Numbered from the stretch's first letter, positions 21,906 to 32,389 are shown. The stretch: 64,000 bases of DNA from Corallium rubrum (GCA_964035015.1 CAXIUP010000007.1:585501-649500), one strand, 5' to 3'. Notes: generated by a model from the sequence alone, not told the origin. Numbers and translations: made by a program.

Positions 21906-23721
21906 GTTTAAAACTGGTGTAAAATGTATAAATCAGCAACTAATGTTTACCCCATATGGATACTTCAAACCAATGTATATTACTGGTAGATAAATGTATA
22001 TTTTAGTGTGCCAGGTTCAAATTAAAACAATGCCTTGTAGTACATTGTAGTGTACAACTATAAGAATATTGTCACATGTATTAAAACACATATAAAAAGT
22101 AATAAACACAGTGTCAAACTGATTTGTTAAAAATATGAGGAGATACATACATGTTGATATAAACTTGATCAGTCACTCAGATCACTGCTCAGATAACTAT
22201 GAATATTTGAGGTGATTGAAAGATGCAGACAATTATTTGTTATTCAAATAGCTATCATTTATACGTTCCAATGATACTTCTTGGAGTCAAATCCAGTGTC
22301 CATATGACGATGTACCATAAATATTTAATTATATATTTTACATACAAGTACGGAAAACTATGAATTCCGATGCATTGGTCACGATGAATCTGTCATACTT
22401 CAAACTCGAACCAGAGTTCCAAAAACACCACAAAGGCAAGTAAGTATTTCTTGTCTCCTTCAAGTGACTTTTGTAAAAGAATAACTCTCAATTTCTCAGA
22501 GTAAGTCCCAATAAACATGTTATTTCACTTCACTCCTTCTCGAAAACAGCCACCATTACATGAAGACCGCGATGGCAGAATGGGTGTGAAATTATCTGCG
22601 CAGCGCAGTAGGCGTCAACGCGTTAAGCCAATCCGAGTCGATTTTCAAATGGATTGTCCCAGAGCCATTCGCTTCCCGCGCGCGTATGGGTCTGGGTACG
22701 AGATTGAGTCTAACACAGTAAAGATTAGAACGAAAACGATATAGTGCCACATTCTTTTAACAATGCGATTAGCGACCGCGTTTCCTGTTTTTTCCAATTT
22801 TAACAGGATGTCGCTCTTATCGGATTAATCTATTTAATAATTCGTAGCAAAGCAAGTTCATATTCACAACACACTAAACACAAGATATTGCTCTTATTGG
22901 ATTTTAGATCAACATTCAGCGCGAACACATACAAACCCACTATGAGACACAACACGTCGTCCTGATCGTATTTCTATTCGCCAATTCAGTGCTCAACTCA
23001 GCGCGAACTATTAGATTCCTGGCAAAGGAAGTTCATTGATTTCACCGACCAATGTTATAATTTAAAATCACTTCGAAAAATAAGTACGCCCAAACGTGCA
23101 TGGATCTAACTAGCGCATGCGCAGTAGATACAAAAATTCTGTAGAACGAATTTATTTTTTTCCGGAAAAATCATATTTGTTAATTTTTAGAAAATTTGGA
23201 TGTACAGAATTTTATTTAAATCAGCCTATTGGTTACTCATACTTCAAGAAAAGTTTTAAAGAAAATAAATGGGAAGTCACCAAAGATTTTTTCGAATTAA
23301 ATTAGTTTAAAGGGTAATTGGCAGCCATTTTGAAACGTCATTGTTGCCATAGCAACAACTGTTGCTATTTATTTGATAACAGTTTTTGATTGTCAGACTG
23401 TTTAACTAGGCATAACATTTAGTTTTATTCTTTTTCCGAATTGTTTATGCACGTGTTTTGGACTCTCAAAATTGTATTTTCCATTTTCCATGAAACTGCA
23501 TGGAGCCACCTTAAAGTGCATATTCTTACGCTTAAAATATTCGTTCGCCAAATTATATATCATTGGTATATGCATTAAAGACTTAAATATGTGATTTTAA
23601 AATTGGCAAGAGTCTACCGGCCAGCTCATGTAATACCCTCCATCGTTTCTCATGCACATGCGATTTTAAATAAAATTTAGACTATGATTAAAGTAGTAAC
23701 AAGACGCCTGGTCAGGCGTTC

Positions 23722-24446
23722 ACTCGGGCTACTGAAAAATCACGCGCAGGTTGTCACATGCAGTGCTAAGATCTAAAGCCGGCGTCTAAACACATTCAGG
23801 TCACAGACAAAAGTCAAAACACAATCCAATCTCCGATAGAAAACGCAATTTGCAATACACAAAACACGATTGCCTGTAACGTATTTCCACAAATGTACAC
23901 AGCGTTCATATGTCGAGTCTCTTTGGGTATTAAATATCAACACAGCTAGCGACATTACTGACCAATATCAAACTATGTCTGTGAACACGCAAAACACATC
24001 CGAGACGAGAAAGACTTGATCAGACTCTGATCATCAGACAGTAGGAAAGCCAAGAAAGAAAGCATTATTTCCACACATGTACAGCGTTCATATGTCAAGT
24101 CGTATACGGCGTGTGAGATCGCAAGCGTATATAATATCAAGATACTTGCCAGCGACATTACTGACCAATAACTATGTCTGTGAAAACACAAAACGCATCC
24201 GAGGGGAGAAAGACAGGATCAGACATCAGGAAAGCAAAGAAAGAAAGCATTTGGCATGCACGCATCAGTTTCGCAAAGTCTTATTATGTTTGTCTTGATC
24301 GAGACGGCGGAATAAGTTAAATGCGCACTTGACTTGAGCCTGCGCTTTCTGATTAGAGATGCCTGCGGAGTAGGCTAAGAGCGTGACACAGAAGGAAAAA
24401 AAACCGAGCCGAAACCTAGACTCGGCCTACCACAAGTAGCCCGAGT
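23722..24446. mobile_element. MITE family copy A, ACTCGGGCTACT ends
   Basis: A perfect 12-bp inverted terminal pair ACTCGGGCTACT (23,722-23,733) / AGTAGCCCGAGT (24,435-24,446). The left outer flank is the palindrome GACGCCTGGTCAGGCGT. A second copy with the same ends and outer flank lies at 45,581-45,944. The interior contains two direct repeats of about 190 bp. Confidence 0.7.
23872..24262. repeat. Two direct repeats, about 190 bp each
   Basis: CAGCGTTCATATGTC, GCGACATTACTGACCAATA, ACTATGTCTGTGAA and GAAAGAAAGCATT recur in the same order from 23,880 and from 24,060. An inverted copy of the unit lies at about 26,385-26,600. Confidence 0.75.
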
Positions 24447-24569
24447 AATTAGAGTAAAATTTTTAACTCAATATTTCCTAATATCCTAATAATTAGTCTT
24501 CATATCTTATAAGCATGCTTGTACTCTATAATCTGTTGCAGTTTTAAGAAAATACATTGCAGAAACAAA

Positions 24570-24830
24570 CGCAAATTTCTGGAGCCAACTGAGCCAATCA
24601 AAACCAACAAAAACTAAAAAGCCAATCGAGTTCTACAGCGGATTTTAATGAATGGTAGCCAAGATTGGAATAGTGGAGGACAATTCATTCAAATTTGAAT
24701 CTAATTATTCTTTATAATATTGTCAAGAAAAGTACCTACAATAGGACTAGAAGATTCTCAGTGCTTTGACTAAACTTTTTCAAGTAGTGGTGGTCAAGTT
24801 AACTTCAAGCCCGAGGTTTAATATGTTATC
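24570..24830. repeat. Dispersed repeat, second copy at 32,390-32,690
   Basis: GAGCCAATCAAAACC..., CAAGTAGTGG and GAAGATTCT(T/C)AGTGCTTT occur in the same order and spacing in both places, with a roughly 30-bp indel. Non-coding in both copies. Confidence 0.65.
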
Positions 24831-25208
24831 CATAAAGACCAAACAGTCGAGGTTATTAAGCAGTGTATTATATGACAATCAATCTGGCACAAAACGTCAG
24901 TTTAAGGCACGCGTTTACAAGAGCACCAAAAAGCGGTTTTCTTTTAGGTAATTTGTCCATGGCTTCTTTGTCAATATTGTAACATATTCTGAAATTACCC
25001 CTTCGTAATTCTCTTTACCCTTTTCTTAAAGCACAAATGAATAGTCGAGTCTTACTTAGTCTTCACTGTCTGGTTGTTGTCGCCACGGCTAGTATCCACT
25101 TCTCTTGCAATGTTTACTCAGCGAATTCACGCATGCGCAAACGTTTGGTAGCGGTGTTATTTACATCTTGTTGATAGATAGCATCATCTTGGTTCTATGA
25201 GAGCATAA

Positions 25209-25640
25209 GGGCCTGTTTATATGATCCCGGTATAGCGGGATCTCGGCTTGTAGATAATTTACTGTTATTTTCCAAGTTGCGTTTTATGGCCTGACCCCCT
25301 GACCACTAACCGGGATCCCAGCCAGGCGGGACAAATGTTTGTCCATATAAACGCAATATCCCGGGACCGGAATGAAGTTTACTGAACTTCAATGCTTGAA
25401 ACTCTGAATACTAGAGACAAAACACTGAATAAAAGTGAAATAACTTCTAACATAGTAGAATTAGGCTGAGTTTTTGCTTTTTTTGCTCCATTTCCTTAAA
25501 TTCCCGCGCTTTTTGACCAGGGATAAAATTCATTCCGCTCAACCGAGACGAACGCTTTGTTTACTCTATATAAACCCGGAATGAAATTTATCCTCGGCAA
25601 CCGGGACATCCTGGTACACCGGGATCATATAAACAGGCCC
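25209..25640. mobile_element. MITE with GGGCCTGTTTATATGATCCC ends and TAA target copies
   Basis: The left GGGCCTGTTTATATGATCCC and right GGGATCATATAAACAGGCCC ends are perfect 20-bp inverted repeats, bordered by TAA on both sides (25,206-25,208; 25,641-25,643). A 3-bp TAA duplication with GG-starting ends fits the PIF/Harbinger group. No ORF. Confidence 0.8.
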
Positions 25641-25754
25641 TAAATATGGGACCTGTCTTCACAACAACCAGCCCTAGATTGGAGTGTCGAAACGTTGGGT
25701 TCACAAACAGTATTTTTCTAAGCTACGTTCAAAAAAACTTTTAAGCCGTTGAAA

Positions 25755-26215
25755 TTTTGATCGTTGTCTTGCATTGTGTCAGCTCCTACTTGACACGACG
25801 CCAAGTAGAAGTTTACGCGGGCCACGTATGAGTTCAGTCAAGTCAAGATTATTTAACTTATTTTAATGCTTGTCGACAATAGCTCTTCTAAAATCAATGG
25901 ACAAAGTTTTTCCACTCTCATATCTCCTTCCGCGTTTGCTAAGTTTCATAATTATTATCTCACAACTTGCTGTCTGAGACAGGGACGTCGGAAGCGGGGA
26001 GGGGGGAGGGGGGGGGGGGGCAGCATGTGTTTGGGCCCCCCCCTCCCCCCACTTTTTAACAAGGCCAGTAATAAAGTTATGATTAACAAAATCACTAACC
26101 TGAATGTCACGCCTTTATTTGTTCCCGCCTTCCGCTAAAACTGGCAGCGCGGGCAGAGTTGCGGGCGAGCGAGAAGGCGAGAAAAATAAAGGCCTGAGGA
26201 AACTCTTAATAAAAC
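25755..26215. repeat. Outer inverted repeat, left arm
   Basis: Pairs with 31,105-31,700. Landmarks in mirrored order are AAATTTTGATCGTTGT, GTATGAGTTCAGTCAAGTCA, a G-rich tract, GTTCCCGCCTTCCGCTAAA and GCGAGAAAAATAAAGGCCTG. The arms enclose the whole Polinton-derived element. No ORF is supported. Confidence 0.7.
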
Positions 26216-26384
26216 TGTGGGTTCTCCGTCCATCTCATGGACGGGAGCTCTGATTGGCTGACTAATTGAAGAAAGGATTTTGATTGGTTCATTCAAATAA
26301 ATAACTTCCCAAAGGTTGCACCGTCAAGGTGCACACCGTGACAAGGTCATCGCCATTTCTCGAATTTGTGTAAGGTGAAGAGAC

Positions 26385-26600
26385 TTGACATATTGAACGC
26401 TGTACATGTGGAAATAATTAATAATACTTTCTTTCTTTGCTTTCCTGATGTCTGATTACCCGTCTCAGATGTGTTCTGTGTGTTCACAAACATAGTTATT
26501 GGTCAGTAATGTCGCTGGAAAGTATCTTGATATTATATAACTTACACTTAGAATCACACACGCCGTTAATAATAGTTGTGTTGATATCTGAAGAGACTCG
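26385..26600. repeat. Inverted copy of the 24-kb 190-bp repeat
   Basis: The reverse complement of one unit of the 23,872-24,262 pair, with TACATGTGGAAATAATT, TTATTGGTCAGTAATGTCGC and GAGACTCGAC recognisable. Confidence 0.7.
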
Positions 26601-26631
26601 ACAGTAGTGATACCCCCCCTCCCCCCCATCC

Positions 26632-27194
26632 AGACCACAAAGGGATGCCGCCTCATTAAATATTCAACTTATTATTTATTCATTCTCCTGGCATTTTATA
26701 TGCGCGTTACGTCATTAATGGCAAACGTTAACTAATATCCAACCCTCCAACCCTAGTTGTTACTCAACTCCCCTGGTATTCACTACGTCATTCCCGATAG
26801 CTCTCCGACTGATTTCCGTAGGTAAAATACCGTCGAGTTGTTTCTTATGAGTACTAAAGTAAGGTGTTGTGTATATACACTTTACCCCAAGAGTGCGTAC
26901 GGTAAACGTTTGACAAGATGGATATTATTTACGACGAATTAAAGAAAAATAACGTTGATGTCGATAAAGACACTCTGGCGTATTACCTTAAACATTGTCT
27001 AGAAGAACATCGAGTACTATTCGACAACATCATTGAACAAATACCCAGAATATGTCTTCAACACGTTTATGAAGAGATGAACCCCAACAATTTTGGTCGA
27101 ATTATCGTTTATCTAACCCTAGTGTATAGAGTAAACGAATCGTTGGATGAAGAATCAATTCGAGAAGCCGTAAGAAGAACGATCAATGATTTCA
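26632..27194 (+). repeat. Left terminal inverted repeat of Polinton-derived element
   Basis: 563 bp with a clear mirror copy at 29,724-30,509; weaker pairing continues to about 27,370. It holds two TACGTCATT (CRE-like) sites (26,709 and 26,784 regions), a TATATACA box near 26,872 and most of the ORF at 26,918. Confidence 0.75.
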
Positions 27195-27295
27195 AATGTA
27201 CTGACTTGTCTAAATACAGACGAATTATTATTAGTTCTCCACGGTTGCTAGGGTACCTTCTACTCAGACTGATATCTGCATATTTTCATGTATAA
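26918..27295 (+). CDS. Putative Bcl-2-like protein encoded in the terminal repeat
   Basis: A 125-residue intact ORF. The central segment NPNNFGRIIVYLTLVYRV (about residues 63-80) resembles the BH1 motif of Bcl-2-fold proteins (Asn-Trp-Gly-Arg-Ile followed by a hydrophobic helix), with Phe in place of Trp. It is followed at the expected spacing by an acidic/amphipathic helix (SLDEESIREAVRRTINDF). The C-terminus (about 107-125) is hydrophobic, LLGYLLLRLISAYFHV. A clear BH2 motif is absent. Bcl-2 homologues have been reported in Polinton-related animal viruses (adintoviruses), where they would block host-cell apoptosis; the role here is inference. A TATA-like box lies about 45 bp upstream. A decayed mirror copy is at 29,724-30,100. 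It could instead be an unrelated helical protein. Confidence 0.45.
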   Translation: MDIIYDELKKNNVDVDKDTLAYYLKHCLEEHRVLFDNIIEQIPRICLQHVYEEMNPNNFGRIIVYLTLVYRVNESLDEESIREAVRRTINDFKCTDLSKYRRIIISSPRLLGYLLLRLISAYFHV

Positions 27296-27477
27296 AACCT
27301 CATTAGACGATCATTAGGAATTTAAACAAAAGAACGAGTCTGGGCGAGTCCGGGCGACGTCAGAACTTAGACAAAGAAATCCTAATTAATATGCTATTTG
27401 CCATAGAAAAGATTACGGCGTCGTTTTGTCTGGCGTATCATTTGCTTACTGTTTGTCGTCAGAGTAAGATCGTTGTA

Positions 27478-28071
27478 ATGGAGTGTCTTCACGGTAAACC
27501 TGCTTCTAACTCAACGACCAAGAATGGCTTTTTCTGGTTCTGTGGACAAAAGCCCAGCTGTCAGATTTTCTGCCCTGAAGAAGATTGTTACATGTTTGGT
27601 AAAGCCGTAGACGCTTTTCGAACAAATGGCTGTCTACATCCAGTCTGCCCTACTCATCAGAAATTGGCGACACTACGAATGGTTAAAGACAAAATGAGAG
27701 AAAGTTACGGAAGACCTTACTTCGTCTGTTCTGAACGAGAGAATCCCTGCTCATTTTGGCAATGGGGGGATGTCTTCGCGAGTCCAAAGCCTTTGTGTAA
27801 ACACGGAATGGTTTCCCGTACTCGTAAAGTTAAGAAAGAAGGGGACAACCAGGGTCGGCTGTTTTACTCGTGTCCTAACGAAAGACAACATGCATGCGGA
27901 TTCTTTGAATGGAAACCTACAGAGAGCTCGCCACGAATTTATAACATTGGGTGGTTTGGGTGTTACCCCGGGGGTGTTTGGGGGTTATCCCTGGGGTGGT
28001 TGGGGTACCCCAGGGGTGTTTGGGGTTACTCCAGGGGTGTTTGGGTGTTTAGATCCTCTGCAGAAATTTAG
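27478..28071 (+). CDS. Triple GRF-type zinc-finger protein
   Basis: The start is taken at the Met of MECLHGKP (27,478) because the upstream codons belong to the degrading terminal repeat. Three Cys-rich modules follow: residues about 3-37 (CLHGKPASN...FWFCGQKPSC), about 48-94 (C...HPVCPTH...GRPYFVCSERENPCSFWQW) and about 103-144 (CKHGMVSRTRK...GRLFYSCPNERQHACGFFEW). The GRxFxxC and CxFFxW signatures define GRF zinc fingers, which bind single-stranded DNA in DNA-repair enzymes. A single-strand DNA role in element replication is plausible inference. The last about 40 codons read through a minisatellite of about 21-bp units (27,950-28,050), so the original C-terminus may have been lost. Confidence 0.7.
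   Translation: MECLHGKPASNSTTKNGFFWFCGQKPSCQIFCPEEDCYMFGKAVDAFRTNGCLHPVCPTHQKLATLRMVKDKMRESYGRPYFVCSERENPCSFWQWGDVFASPKPLCKHGMVSRTRKVKKEGDNQGRLFYSCPNERQHACGFFEWKPTESSPRIYNIGWFGCYPGGVWGLSLGWLGYPRGVWGYSRGVWVFRSSAEI
27950..28052. repeat. Minisatellite, about 21-bp GGGTGTTTGGGGTTACYCC units
   Basis: About five imperfect units, translated as the Gly/Trp-rich tail of the GRF protein. Confidence 0.85.
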
Positions 28072-28139
28072 TTAAATAATTTAAATATTGCGCTTCCAAA
28101 TAATAAACTTATTTGGTGTTTAGTACTCATCGCGTAAAC

Positions 28140-29460
28140 ATGTCACACGTTTGCAACAAATGCGGAAAAAGTCTATCGGGAAAAGAGCACCTTCTTCGTC
28201 ATATTAAGAATGTCCATCGCAAGAGCGATGCCTCACAACCTATTCCTCTAGCCAACGTATCTACAGTCATGCAGCACCCGTTCACGTGTATTGTAGCAGG
28301 GTGCACCCAAAGTGGTAAAACAGTGTGGGTGAAAAAACTTCTTGAAAACGCCAAAACTACGATTAATCCTCCTCCCGAACGTATCATTTGGTGCTATGGA
28401 CAGTGGCAGCCCATGTATTTAGAAATGATCAAAACAATACCAGGCATCGAATTCTATGAGGGTATACCTTCCAACATTGACTCTGATAATTTTCTTGAAG
28501 TCTCTCAGCGTAACCTGATCGTCCTCGATGATCTTATGGCTCAATCTGGGGGAGATAAACGTATTGCTGGTCTATTTACTAAAGGTAGTCATCACAGGGA
28601 TCTCTCCGTGATCTATATTGTTCAGAACATTTTCCATCAAGGCAAAGAAACCGGAAACATCAGCCTCAACGCACACTGTATTGTGCTCTTTAAGTCTCCG
28701 AGGGATAAGCAGCAAATTTCTGTCTTGGCACGGCAGGTGAACCCAGGTCATGTCCATGAATTTATGAGGAGTTACGAGGAAGCCACAAGTCGCCCTCATG
28801 GTTATCTTATGCTAGATCTAAAGCCGACCACGGACGACCAATGTTCTACCTGTAGAAAATAGCTCCAGTCTGCAGCAACAGTTGGGTAGTTTCATACAAA
28901 AGCAATCCTATCAATTACCTCCGATTGTTAATGCCATGTACAACACAGAACAAAAAATGCAAGATATTGTAAAAGCGCCACAGTTAACACCTGAAGAAAA
29001 GAACATACTTTACTCCAATCAGCTAGGACGTTTTCTGACGTTTCAAAACCAACTGTAAAATCAGTCTCAACCTCTGACTAATCTTCAAACTCAGCCTCGG
29101 AAAAATACACCAAATTTGACACCGGAGATAAAGCACGAAACTGACGATCTTCCGTGGGGTTTCTCTGCTACACCTAAAACCTATTTCGTAACACCGCCTC
29201 CTACCGTTGAACAACCAACGCTTAAACATAATTTCTTTCATAACTGGGAAAGTTTGGGCGACCAGACAGAGAAAGACTTGACAAAGATGACTCCGGATGA
29301 AAGAGAAGAGTATGAACACCATCTAATGATGACTAGATCAAAATATTTACCCATGACAAAAGAAGATGTGTCCCAATTATCATCAGAGGACAAGAAAGAC
29401 TATCATGCTACTTTTAAAATAAAAACACCTAAATATAATTTAAGAAGCAGACCTTACTAA
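28140..29460 (+). pseudogene. C2H2 zinc finger + A32/FtsK-like packaging ATPase, late frameshift and stop
   Basis: The ATPase part (28,140-28,842) is intact. An N-terminal C2H2 finger CNKCGKSLSGKEHLLRHIKNVH (residues 5-26) leads to Walker A GCTQSGKT (54-61), Walker B NLIVLDD (125-131) and a sensor-like YIVQN (159-163). This order matches the A32-type genome-packaging ATPases of Polintons and related dsDNA viruses, which pump DNA into capsids. After TTDDQ a frame shift occurs near 28,842; the downstream frame has one TAA (29,056) and then stays open to 29,460 with an acidic, Pro-rich tail ending in NLRSRPY. The finger fused to the ATPase is seen in all three copies in this window (also 33.2 and 41.5 kb). 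No capsid gene accompanies it. Confidence 0.8.
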
Positions 29461-29723
29461 AACTTTTTATATCTAACCGTAATTTGTTTAAACCAAAGCC
29501 TAAATAAATATTTTAAACTGATTGTTGTGGATTCTGTCTTATGCAAAATACACGCTGACTTTCTCGCCTAGACTTGCCCACGCGCTTGATTCTCTTAATG
29601 ACCCCTAATGAGTTTCTCTTTTGTCTCCTGCACGTGCACTGAGGATAAATATTCAAATATCACACTTAGTAACAGAAAGCGTAGCAACCAGCTTGAAGAG
29701 TTATTCCGTTTATATTTTTTTCA

Positions 29724-30509
29724 TGAAATCATTGATCGTTCTTCTTACGGCTTCTCGAATTGATTCTTCATCCAAGGATTCGTATACTCTATACACTAGG
29801 CCAAAGTAAACGATAACTCTCCAAAATTGTTAACACTTACTGCCACCAAACGTGTATAAGACTGTTTGATCATTTAGGTTCTAACTAATATAATATTCAA
29901 AGTCTCCATATTATTCAAATAATATTCAGGTGTCACCAGAGCAGTTGTCTCTGCCAATTCAGACACTTAGGTTGTTGAAAACTCTCTATACTCATCGAGA
30001 CAAGGTTTCAAATAAAAAATATAAAGTGCCTCTATCAATTTCTCTTTAGTTCCTTATAAAGAACGTCTATTTTGTTAAAGTTTACTGTACGCATGCTCTG
30101 TACGACTACGTGTCCCACAACCGCTGACTGTCAGTAGGGTAAAGTGTTTAAATGAAAAGGTGATTACTATTACTTATAAGGATATAAGCCGAGTACCTTT
30201 CGATAATGACGTAACTTCGGAAATCAGTCGGAGACCAATCGGTTATGACGTATTACACGGGGGGTTGAGTAACAGCTAGGGTTTGGGGGAAAGTTAGGGT
30301 TACGACGTCCCAAAGGAGCCTGAGCATGAATAAATAATAAGTCAGTATGACGTAATAAAAACCGGGGGGTTGGGTTAGTTAGGGTTACTACGTCCCAAAG
30401 GAGCATGAGAAATGACGTATGCATAATGAGATTAGGGTTAGGAGGTCTCAAAGGAGAATAAAGAAATAATAAGTTGAATATTTAATGAGGCGACATCCCT
30501 TTGTGGTCT
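29724..30509 (-). repeat. Right terminal inverted repeat with decayed mirror ORF
   Basis: Mirror of the left arm. Reading the minus strand from 30,100 to 29,724 follows the left ORF but with several stops and indels; only the segment corresponding to the helix after the BH1-like motif is nearly intact. The arm is longer than the left because a block of about 100 bp containing ACCCTAAC and TACGTCAT is duplicated (30,241-30,470). At least four ATGACGTA sites are present. Confidence 0.75.
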
Positions 30510-30541
30510 ACTCATGGTCCTTCGTTCGATGATCAGTGACG

Positions 30542-30628
30542 ATGGCTACTGAAGGCGAAGCCGATGCGAAAGTCCAAGTTGTTTTATATGGCAGTGCTGA
30601 GCAATGGTTGTCAGAAAAGTGGACCCGT
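30542..30628 (+). CDS. Possible first exon, unrecognised
   Basis: ATG at 30,542 opens MATEGEADAKVQVVLYGSAE and continues QWLSEKWT, followed by a good donor GTAAGT at about 30,629. The acidic start and donor resemble a host first exon just outside the Polinton-derived element. No downstream exon was found, and the product is unknown. Confidence 0.35.
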
Positions 30629-31104
30629 AAGTTACAAAACGGGGACTGAGTTTATACGGTTGAGACGTGTTTATAATTATGTATCAATATATTAAATGGT
30701 CTACCTGTATTCTAAAATTTAAATTCTAATGCTACAAAATCATATATTTTATTAATTTAGTCGAAACTATATCAAGGCGGCTTTCAAATCGTGTTTATCT
30801 TTTATTATGGTAGAATTTTGAACAATATATATGTATATTCTCAAATTGTCAAATTTCTCGGTTTCTTGTCGTAGTTTCAAATTGCTTCGACTTCTTCTCT
30901 AGATTGGGTCTAGATATACCATGGACAAACGCCTTCAATTCGAACTCGTGTATTTATTGCAAGTCTACCTAGACTAGTCTGGACTAAAACCAGACCCGGA
31001 GAAAGACTATATATTTCCGTGGGATGAAATCAAAACATACGCTTACAACTCATATATCAATCATACTCATCAATCATACTCGTTCATATTTAAAAATAGC
31101 ACGG

Positions 31105-31700
31105 TTTTGTTAAGAGTTTCCTCAGGCCTTTATTTTTCTCGCCTTCTCGCTCGCCTGCAACTCTTCCCACGCTGCCGGGTTTAGCGGAAGGCGGGAACAA
31201 ATAAAGGCCTGACATTCAGGTTACAAAATCACTAACCCTAGCTAAATAATAAAGAAATTTGAATGCAGATATTCAATGTCCGGAAAAGTGTTGTCTTTTG
31301 AGTATTTTATGACGTTTTTGGACTTTTAGAATTCTGTAAATCCTCGTCCAAAAATGCAGGAAATGGCATTTCAGAGAATCTACCTTTCAAAATTTCCCAA
31401 GGGAGCATGCCCCCGGACCCCCCTAAAAATTTTGGGTCCCCTCCCCCCTCAATTTTAATGTCGCTCCGACGCCCCTGGTCTGGGATCCCGCGTTAATGTT
31501 ATTGGTGTTCAATTTCAGTACGGCGGGATAAGTGAAATGTGATTGGTTAATACAAAAATAAAATTACATTACAACTGACAAAAACTTGATTCGAGCAATA
31601 AAAATAAGCTTGACTTGACTGAACTCATACTTGGCCCGGTGTAAAGTAGGAGTTGACACAATGCAATTAAACAAGTTACAACGATCAAAATTTCGGCACG
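31105..31700. repeat. Outer inverted repeat, right arm
   Basis: Mirror of 25,755-26,215 (see that entry). Between this arm and the Polinton-derived element (30,640-31,105) I see only AT-rich non-coding sequence. Confidence 0.7.
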
Positions 31701-31884
31701 CGGCGCGGCCACCCGCAACCAACAGTATTCTCTCATGTTTTACAAAGACTCCAGAACAATGAAAATTACCCAGTTAACGGCCTCGTGGTTTTCGTTGTCC
31801 TGTTGGGTTTATAACCCCTGGTAAAACACTCCAACTCGTTTATGAAATATTACATAATTACCTGTCTTTATCTTTTACGGAAAC

Positions 31885-32080
31885 CTTGATGAAGTCTGGC
31901 AACAACTTAACAAAGAAAGCCGAGGATGCAAGACTCTCTAAGAATATTTGACATGATGTCTCCTTTCCCTTTGATAACTTTTCAGACAGTAACCAGGACA
32001 CTTTTAAAATATCTTTCATGTTTTCTGTGTTTTCTTGGACACTCTCGTCATTCGTAATGTAATCCCAAATTCCTTTGCTC
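31885..32080 (-). CDS. Probable internal exon of a host gene
   Basis: On the minus strand, TTTCTCAG precedes 32,080 and GTTTCC follows 31,885. One of the three phases stays open for the full 196 nt and reads SKGIWDYITNDESVQENTEN, then MKDILKVSWLLSEKLSKGKE and TSCQIFLESLASSAFFVKLL, ending PDFIK. The helical, Leu-rich pattern resembles the C-terminal half of a death-fold (CARD-like) domain, but this is weak. A second similarly shaped exon on the same strand lies at 46,055-46,165. They may be exons of one gene whose introns hold the repeats, or unrelated. Confidence 0.45.
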
Positions 32081-32389
32081 CTGAGAAATTATAAAAATAC
32101 AGCAAGAGTATAACAACAATGACAACAACAACAACAACAATAACAATTTATTGTACCCTTTGATAAATACAAATGGTTTGAGATACATAAGTTAGTTTGA
32201 ATGAAGTTAGGGTACTGACTTCCAGAAATAACCTTTGAGGGCTAAAAATGCCAAGAAGCCAGTTTACAGAGTATGAAATTCAATTAAGGTCGGAATATAG
32301 CAAAGGATACACATTGCAGCGATATTTAACCCATACAATTATTAATTGGCTAAGAGCAGTGCGGTTTGAAGAAAATAAAGTGCAGAAAA

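Larger units (their letters stand above)
18077..23510. mobile_element. 5.4-kb DNA transposon flanked by TTAA
   Basis: The left terminus GGTGGCTCCATACAGTT and right terminus (reverse-complement GGTGGCTCCATGCAGTT) are inverted and both directly abutted by TTAA (18,073-18,076; 23,511-23,514). The arms remain recognisably complementary for about 350-420 bp (18,077-18,430 and 23,095-23,510), including GTTGTTGCTATGGCAACAAT. A second inverted pair lies inside (about 19,450-19,550 and 22,630-22,735, sharing CAAATGGCTCTGGGA). TTAA targets are used by Kolobok and piggyBac transposases; no such ORF is readable, so this looks non-autonomous or decayed. Confidence 0.7.
26632..30509. mobile_element. Compact Polinton-derived element (3.9 kb) with ORF-bearing inverted termini
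   Basis: The left end AGACCACAAAGGGATG and the right end are inverted copies; Polinton/Maverick termini characteristically begin with AG. The arms pair over 26,632-27,194 and 29,724-30,509 and more weakly beyond. Order: terminal repeat carrying a Bcl-2-like ORF, GRF zinc-finger gene, C2H2/A32-type ATPase gene, inverted terminal repeat carrying a decayed second copy of the first ORF. No polymerase, integrase, protease or capsid gene is visible, so it depends on relatives for movement. The terminal motif recurs at 48,048, where a PolB gene follows. No clear 6-bp target duplication was found. Confidence 0.75.

Noticed and set aside
22356..22440. Possible exon ending in a GTAAGT donor
   Set aside because: Open in one phase and followed by a good donor, but the acceptor is weak, no partner exon is visible and the product is unrecognised.
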